Shown: positions 6,961-10,879 of the stretch, piece by piece
Layout of the letters: each line of letters opens with the position of its first letter
Numbering within the stretch: position 1 is the stretch's first letter
Assembly: GCA_938001985.1 (NCBI GenBank)
Contig: CALLBE010000218.1
Location: 1 to 10,879 of the forward strand
Length of the DNA stretch: 10,879 bases
DNA from: an uncultured Verrucomicrobiales bacterium
GTDB lineage: Bacteria > Verrucomicrobiota > Verrucomicrobiia > Verrucomicrobiales > Akkermansiaceae
Reading direction: 5' to 3'
Translations under genes and position numbers: made by a program
The notes under the pieces: generated by a model
Seen by the model: only the letters and a program-made list of their open reading frames with translations
Databases searched by the model: none
What the model was told of the DNA's origin: nothing

Positions 6961-8289
6961 TTATCCTCTTCTTTTTCCGCCACTGTTGCCAGAGCGTTGA
7001 GAAGAGGGTTTTTTAGAGCCTTTGCCTTTGTAGCCACCGCCAGCGCCGCCACCTTGTTTTGGTCTAGGGCCTCTGGCTTGTCTAGCTGCGCGTTTTTTGT
7101 CTTCAGCTTTTTTAAGAACTTCAGAAGCTGTTGGAGCCCTCATGGTCCACTGCTTTGGCTCTAAACCTTCCAGATCTAATAGAGGAATTTTAGCTCCCGT
7201 GAGTTTTTCAATACCAGTGAAAAACGGGCGTTCGTCATTGCATACTAGAGAAACGGCAACCCCTTCTTTACCCGCACGTCCGGTTCGACCAATACGGTGA
7301 ACATAATCAGCGGCCACGTTTGGTAGTTCGTAGTTGATCACATAAGGAAGGTCAGAAATATCAATTCCACGAGCGGCAATGTCGGTGGCTACGAGAACTC
7401 GAATGGTTTTGTCTTTGAATCCACCCAATGCCTTCTCACGTGCGCCTTGGCTCTTGTTGCCATGGATAGCGCTGGATCGAATGTCACTTTGCATCAGTGT
7501 TTTTGATAAACGGTCAGCTCCGTGTTTGGTTCGTGTGAAAATTAAAACCTGCTGTAAGTTGCCGTCTTGAATGAGTTTGATAACTGCGTTGGCTTTCTTC
7601 GCTTGATCACAACGGTAAGCTGTTTGCGTGATGGTGACCGCGGCGGTGTTTTCAGGTGAAATCTCAATGAATTTCGGCGATTTCAGGAAATCATTGGCGA
7701 GGGCTTTGATTTCTCTAGAGAAGGTCGCTGAGAATAATAAAGTCTGCCTCTTTTTCGGCAATACCTTCATGATTTTACGGATGTCATTAATGAAGCCCAT
7801 GTCCAGCATGCGATCCGCTTCATCTAAAACAAGGGTTTCAATGTCGTTTAATTTACAAACCCCTTGATTCACTAAGTCTAATAAACGCCCAGGAGTCGCC
7901 ACGACAATATCCACTCCTTGCTTGAGCTTCGCTATTTGCTTGTGAGCCTTAACGCCACCAAACATAACCATGCTTGAGAGTGAAGTCTGAGCCGAATAGG
8001 CTAGGATGTTTTCTTGAATTTGAGAAGCCAACTCTCGAGTTGGTGTAAGAATCAATCCTTTAATAAGAGGACGTTTGTTTGAAGGGCCCTTTTTCAAAAA
8101 AGACTCAATCATGGGAAGCGTGAATGCTGCGGTTTTGCCCGTGCCGGTTTGCGCGGCCGCCATGAGGTCTAAGCCTTTAAGTACCACAGGAATAGCCTGA
8201 GCTTGGATAGGTGATGGCTTGGTGTATCCTTTGTCGGATATAGCTTGCAGCAGTTGATCGGATAAACCGATGCCTGAAAAAGAGTTCAT
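6961..8289 (-). CDS. rhlE: DEAD-box ATP-dependent RNA helicase, RhlE type
   Basis: The enzyme uses ATP to unwind short RNA duplexes in ribosome assembly, RNA turnover and cold adaptation. All superfamily 2 DEAD motifs are present in the 442-residue product: Q motif (GYTKPSPIQAQAIP, about 21-34), Walker A AQTGTGKT (46-53), PTRELASQI, TPGRLLDL, DEAD at 156-159, SAT in LFSATFSREI, VATDIAARGIDI and HRIGRTGR (331-338). The N-terminus MNSFSGIGLSDQLLQAI matches the RhlE subfamily start, supporting ATG at 8289. The last 50 or so residues are a disordered K/R/G/S tail (for example GGGAGGGYKGKGSKK), typical of RhlE RNA-binding extensions. A purine-rich AAGGAGAG lies 15 bases before the ATG, too far for a standard Shine-Dalgarno; an in-frame ATT four codons upstream would be well spaced from it. 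The gene converges on recQ and has a structured leader. Confidence 0.93.
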   Translation of the reverse strand: MNSFSGIGLSDQLLQAISDKGYTKPSPIQAQAIPVVLKGLDLMAAAQTGTGKTAAFTLPMIESFLKKGPSNKRPLIKGLILTPTRELASQIQENILAYSAQTSLSSMVMFGGVKAHKQIAKLKQGVDIVVATPGRLLDLVNQGVCKLNDIETLVLDEADRMLDMGFINDIRKIMKVLPKKRQTLLFSATFSREIKALANDFLKSPKFIEISPENTAAVTITQTAYRCDQAKKANAVIKLIQDGNLQQVLIFTRTKHGADRLSKTLMQSDIRSSAIHGNKSQGAREKALGGFKDKTIRVLVATDIAARGIDISDLPYVINYELPNVAADYVHRIGRTGRAGKEGVAVSLVCNDERPFFTGIEKLTGAKIPLLDLEGLEPKQWTMRAPTASEVLKKAEDKKRAARQARGPRPKQGGGAGGGYKGKGSKKPSSQRSGNSGGKRRG

Positions 8290-8389
8290 AATCGTATTAA
8301 TAAGCTCTCCTTGAAATGAAAGCTCGCCCTCTAAAATAAAGAGAGGGAATAGACGCTTGGCTAGTTTGCCTAAAAAGCCAAGCTTTTTC
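8290..8389 (-). promoter_or_regulatory. Structured 5' leader of rhlE with two hairpins
   Basis: If transcription starts just after the candidate promoter at 8397-8423, rhlE carries a leader of about 100 bases. It contains an 8-base stem (GCTTGGCT at 8355-8362 with AGCCAAGC at 8376-8383, 13-base loop) and then a 6-base stem (CCCTCT at 8327-8332 with AGAGGG at 8342-8347, 9-base loop), followed by AAGGAGAG (8312-8305, read on the minus strand). Long folded leaders are known for some DEAD-box helicase mRNAs linked to cold shock; a similar role here is inference. The larger hairpin is followed by TTTTT on the plus strand, so it could also act as a plus-strand terminator. Confidence 0.4.
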
Positions 8390-8396
8390 GATACAA

Positions 8397-8423
8397 ATGA
8401 TAAGAACGATTGAGACGAGTCAA
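8397..8423 (-). promoter_or_regulatory. Candidate sigma-70 promoter for rhlE
   Basis: On the minus strand TTGACT (8423-8418) is followed after 15 bases by TATCAT (8402-8397). Each box is close to consensus, but the spacer is 2 bases shorter than ideal. It lies downstream of the DUF481 gene and its putative terminator hairpin and upstream of the folded rhlE leader, which is the right place for an independent rhlE promoter. Confidence 0.35.
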
Positions 8424-8447
8424 CCTAGAGGATCAACTTAATTCAAA

Positions 8448-8465
8448 CCTGTGTAGGCACACAGG
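8448..8465 (-). terminator. Terminator hairpin after the DUF481 gene
   Basis: CCTGTGT and ACACAGG form a perfect 7-base stem around a 4-base loop, located 30 bases downstream of the DUF481 stop codon. On the minus strand it is followed by TTTGAATT, a weak T-run. It probably separates the DUF481 transcript from rhlE. Confidence 0.5.
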
Positions 8466-8495
8466 CTTTAAGAGACTCTCTTTTTTATAAAAACC

Positions 8496-9188
8496 TTAGA
8501 AAGAAAAGGAAACGCCTGAAACCAGTAGAAGGTCGTGACGGTCAACGCCAGTTGCGACTTGGTTTTCATAACGGCTTTGTAGGCTGATTGAGAGGGCTAA
8601 GCCATCTGTGATTTTATTCTTAAGACCTACATTTGAGATCACTGAGAAATTGTCACCATCATCTAGTGGGGTGAAAAAGTTGAGGTCGTGTACCAAGCTG
8701 CTGTCTTCGGTAATCTTCAGTTCATATTCATGACCGTAAAAGAGTTGAACGTAATTGTCATGGTTGCTCGAAACGCTCTCCGCTCCATAACCCAAACCAA
8801 TTTCGCTAGAAAACTGATGCTTCTTGCTGCTTAACCAATTCTTACCAAGTGATTGAACAAGGCTGGCTTTGTAAGAAATGTCAGCAACATCATCGTTACG
8901 ATAATCTAGACGTGTTCTGGTGAAGTAAGTGTCTTTATTGATGGTGAATAAGGCATTGCCGAAAAACTGAGATAGCGTGGTGTCGTTGCTTTCGGTTCCG
9001 TGGTTAAAGGAGTTGAATGCTGAGAACTCTTTGTTATCCCATTTCTTTTCGGCCTTATGATTTAAGTTGATGAGGCTGGATTCGCTGTTTCCTTGGCTTA
9101 CAACCAAGCCGAAATCAATGCTTTGTGACCACTCAGATGACATCACCATCCCTACGCTTAAAGAAATCAATAATTGCTTTTTCATCAT
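8496..9188 (-). CDS. DUF481 family outer-membrane protein (YdiY-like)
   Basis: From the tandem ATGATG at 9188 the product is 230 residues. A signal peptide follows (MKKQLLISLSVGMVMSS, cleavage near EWSQS), then alternating-residue beta strands and a C-terminal phenylalanine in VSGVSFSF, the form of the BAM-recognised strand of outer-membrane barrels. Typical DUF481 elements are visible: LVVSQGNSESSLINLN near the mature N-terminus, RTRLDYRNDDVADISYKASL in the middle, and SRYENQVATGVDRHDLLLV near the end. E. coli YdiY of this family is described as salt-inducible, but its molecular function is unknown. The frame stays open upstream to an ATG at 9257, but that extension would put 23 residues ahead of the signal peptide and cover a hairpin, so the shorter start is preferred. 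No Shine-Dalgarno is seen. It lies between ftsZ and rhlE on the same strand but is bounded by hairpins, so it is probably monocistronic. Confidence 0.82.
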   Translation of the reverse strand: MMKKQLLISLSVGMVMSSEWSQSIDFGLVVSQGNSESSLINLNHKAEKKWDNKEFSAFNSFNHGTESNDTTLSQFFGNALFTINKDTYFTRTRLDYRNDDVADISYKASLVQSLGKNWLSSKKHQFSSEIGLGYGAESVSSNHDNYVQLFYGHEYELKITEDSSLVHDLNFFTPLDDGDNFSVISNVGLKNKITDGLALSISLQSRYENQVATGVDRHDLLLVSGVSFSF

Positions 9189-9202
9189 ATAAATTCGTTT
9201 AA

Positions 9203-9228
9203 AACTCAGCGTTATGCTGAGCTGAGTT
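9203..9228 (-). promoter_or_regulatory. Alternative stem-loops just upstream of the DUF481 start
   Basis: Three related arms allow two exclusive folds: AACTCAGC (9203-9210) with GCTGAGTT (9221-9228), 8 pairs with a 10-base loop, or CTCAGC (9205-9210) with GCTGAG (9216-9221), 6 pairs with a 5-base loop. The structure ends 14 bases before the preferred ATG on the minus strand, where it could affect ribosome access, or it could be an operator dyad. The function is unknown. Confidence 0.35.
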
Positions 9229-9267
9229 ACCATAAAAGTAAATCTAGTTAAAAACAACTAAATAGAA

Positions 9268-9314
9268 GCCTCGACTCCCTTTCCCTTAATTCAAGCCAAT
9301 GAATTAGGAGAGGC
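9268..9314 (-). terminator. Stem-loop in the ftsZ 3' region
   Basis: Inner arms TAATTCA (9287-9293) and TGAATTA (9300-9306) pair around a 6-base loop. Outer arms GCCTC (9268-9272) and GAGGC (9310-9314) can close a larger structure with an asymmetric internal loop. It begins 32 bases past the ftsZ stop on the minus strand and is followed there by a T-rich tract (TTCTATTTAGTTGTTTTT). It is a plausible but imperfect terminator for ftsZ. Confidence 0.4.
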
Positions 9315-9346
9315 GTAGTTATGCCCTGTAGTATAAAGATAAAGGA

Positions 9347-10879
9347 CTAACGGTTATTCTTAAGCTTGTGGCGTAAGTAGGCTGGGATTTTTAAATCATC
9401 AATCCTAGGCGCAGGCTCATCTGCAGAACTTAGATCGAATACACCTTGATCAGGTAGTTCTTTCTTTTTCTTAGGAGCGGGCTTTGGTTGAGGTTTTTCA
9501 GCGAATTCTTCTTTTTTGAAAAGAGAGTCAGGGAAGGGAGCTGGACGGCCGCGCTGTTTTTCAAACTTTTGGCTCAGCTTAGACTTTAATTCTTCGATTT
9601 CAGCAATCAGAGAGTCGTTTTCCTCGACCTTAGGAGCAGGTTCTGCGGCTTCTATTGGTTTTGCTGCAGGTTGAATTACATCCTCGGTTACTTCTTCACG
9701 AGCTGGCTCTTCGACTGCTTTTTGGAATACCAATGGGTTCAAGGGCGCCGCTTCCGGAATTTCTGGAGTGGGCGTATTGAGTGTTTCCTCATGGCTTGAG
9801 TCTAAGGCCAAATCTTTATCTAAATCCTCACTGATATTGAGGGGCGTTTCTACCTCATCTTCTTCGAGTTCTTCAGCAATAGTTGCAGGAGCAATCACTT
9901 CTTCTGGGACTATTTCCGAAATAGTTTCAACCGGCTCTTCGAATGACTCCTCTAATTCTGGCTCTGCCTCTTGAGTGGCTACAGGCTCTGTAACCTCAGC
10001 AGGGCTTGCTTCTGTTTCTACAGGAGTTTCAATAGAGGCTAAATCTTCTAAAGGAAGTTCTGTGCCAAGTTCTGGTTCTTCTGACTCAGTCGCAGTTGGA
10101 TTGACTGATTTTGCCTGTTTTTTGAGCTGAGCCATGACGGTGATTCCTACCGCATCGTAAGCTTGAGTATTGGTTGAGGTGCTGAAGTGAATCTCAGTCC
10201 CTAAAGGTAAGCTCTCTTTGACGCCTCGCATGGTGCTGTCAATTTCGGATAAGCTAATATCTTCACTCACACTCAAGTGGATCAATAGGCTATTAACCTC
10301 GTTCAAGCTAGAGTGAGATTGTGATAATAAGGAGTTCAGCGCTTGGTCCAATGCATTGCTGCAGCGGCCAACGCCTTTCGCTTCTCCGTAGCCAATCGAG
10401 CAGTGGTTTTTATTGCTTTGTAAAAACTGATTGAGCTGAATCACCTCAATAGAGAAAAACCCTTGATCAAAAATAATCTCAGAAATTGCCAATAAATTAT
10501 TAGCAATTTGTTCATTACATCGAGGGAAGGTATTGCGGATATTCGTAGCCTCTCCTTGTTGAAGCTGTAAGGAGTGGTTTTCAAACGTAATCGCCGTATT
10601 GGCGACCTGTTCGACCAGTGCTTTCGTTGCAAAGGCCTGTTTCGTGCGTCGTTTTCCTTCAAACTCAAATGGGAGCGTTGTGATGGTGACGACAAATGCT
10701 CCTGTTTCTTGAGCTAAGTTTGTTACCACAGGAAGCACCCCAGAGCCGGTTCCTCCACCTAAACCTGCGGTGAGTATAATCAGCTTACGGTTTTGTAAAA
10801 GTGGCTCGATTTGATCTTTTGAATGCTCAGCAATCTCAGCGCCCAATTCTGGATCGCCACCACAACCAACGCCTAGGAT
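9347..10879 (-). CDS. ftsZ: Cell division protein FtsZ, divergent, 5' end outside the window
   Basis: FtsZ is the tubulin-like GTPase that forms the cytokinetic ring. The frame is open from the right edge to TAG at 9347-9349, 510 residues; roughly the first 70 are missing. Visible are a T3-loop region (VGCGGDPELG), the tubulin signature as GGGTGSG (10739-10759), and LPFEFEGKRR matching the family's KPFNFEGKKR. A gap-free alignment by eye to E. coli FtsZ shows the T7 loop as SIEVIQL (10433-10453), so N207, D209 and D212 are S, E and Q, and D187 is E. After the tubulin fold comes an acidic, Pro/Glu/Ala-rich linker of about 240 residues, with a short coiled-coil-like stretch (SLIAEIEELKSKLSQKF) near its end. 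The protein finishes with DDLKIPAYLRHKLKNNR, clearly the conserved tail peptide that binds FtsA/ZipA-type partners. The linker is far longer than the roughly 50 residues of E. coli. Confidence 0.92.
   Translation of the reverse strand: MLGVGCGGDPELGAEIAEHSKDQIEPLLQNRKLIILTAGLGGGTGSGVLPVVTNLAQETGAFVVTITTLPFEFEGKRRTKQAFATKALVEQVANTAITFENHSLQLQQGEATNIRNTFPRCNEQIANNLLAISEIIFDQGFFSIEVIQLNQFLQSNKNHCSIGYGEAKGVGRCSNALDQALNSLLSQSHSSLNEVNSLLIHLSVSEDISLSEIDSTMRGVKESLPLGTEIHFSTSTNTQAYDAVGITVMAQLKKQAKSVNPTATESEEPELGTELPLEDLASIETPVETEASPAEVTEPVATQEAEPELEESFEEPVETISEIVPEEVIAPATIAEELEEDEVETPLNISEDLDKDLALDSSHEETLNTPTPEIPEAAPLNPLVFQKAVEEPAREEVTEDVIQPAAKPIEAAEPAPKVEENDSLIAEIEELKSKLSQKFEKQRGRPAPFPDSLFKKEEFAEKPQPKPAPKKKKELPDQGVFDLSSADEPAPRIDDLKIPAYLRHKLKNNR

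Noticed and set aside
8290..8433. Open frame continuing upstream of the rhlE ATG for about 47 codons
   Set aside because: It has no ATG, GTG or TTG start, contains the leader hairpins, and the RhlE family N-terminus matches the ATG at 8289.
9189..9257. N-terminal extension of the DUF481 protein from ATG at 9257
   Set aside because: It would bury the signal peptide behind 23 residues and make the hairpin at 9203-9228 coding; the tandem ATG at 9188 directly before MKKQ fits an exported protein better.
9768..9974. 68-codon serine-rich plus-strand frame
   Set aside because: It is the antisense reading of glutamate codons in the FtsZ acidic linker, which automatically gives serine runs.
10441..10695. 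84-codon minus-strand frame inside ftsZ
   Set aside because: It is an out-of-frame overlap with conserved FtsZ sequence and has no upstream signal.
10844..10846. TTG as the start codon of ftsZ
   Set aside because: The frame stays open and homologous to the right edge (VGCGGDPELG matches the FtsZ T3-loop region), so this TTG is an internal leucine and the gene is cut by the window.

Overview
The window looks like ordinary chromosome from a Gram-negative bacterium. Two proteins have cleavable signal peptides, one ends like an outer-membrane beta-barrel, and one is a membrane-anchored SurA/PpiD-like chaperone. The combination of a divergent FtsZ with a very long acidic linker, a zinc-less short MetRS, a TPR-foldase operon and few Shine-Dalgarno sequences suggests the PVC superphylum, most likely Verrucomicrobiota (Opitutae/Puniceicoccales-like). 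That placement is an inference from gene content, not a computed result. GC is moderate, and no phage, CRISPR, tRNA, rRNA or complete transposon was found.

Layout. On the left edge, minus strand, is the N-terminal fragment of a membrane protein with an ExbB/TolQ-like start. Diverging from it on the plus strand is a tight four-gene run (358-4650, gaps of 4-6 bases): exported TPR protein, SurA/PpiD-like periplasmic chaperone, small cytoplasmic TPR protein, and methionyl-tRNA synthetase. A hairpin terminator closes it. A 138-base gap then holds a REP-like palindrome ahead of recQ (4789-6897). recQ converges on rhlE, a minus-strand DEAD-box RNA helicase, across a shared stem-loop. rhlE has a roughly 100-base leader with two hairpins. 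Upstream of it on the minus strand are a DUF481 outer-membrane protein gene and then ftsZ, whose 5' end lies beyond the right edge.

How the genes relate. The first two plus-strand genes point to envelope protein biogenesis, co-transcribed with translation (metG). recQ serves DNA repair and rhlE RNA remodelling. ftsZ is the cell-division tubulin. The most notable single observation is that this FtsZ keeps the tubulin GTP-binding signature and the C-terminal tail peptide, but its T7 (synergy) loop has lost the residues that normally drive GTP hydrolysis (N207, D209 and D212 of E. coli read S, E and Q). I saw no clear novel multi-gene defence or mobile system; the interest lies in divergent variants of core proteins, an uncalled partial gene and several unexplained hairpins.
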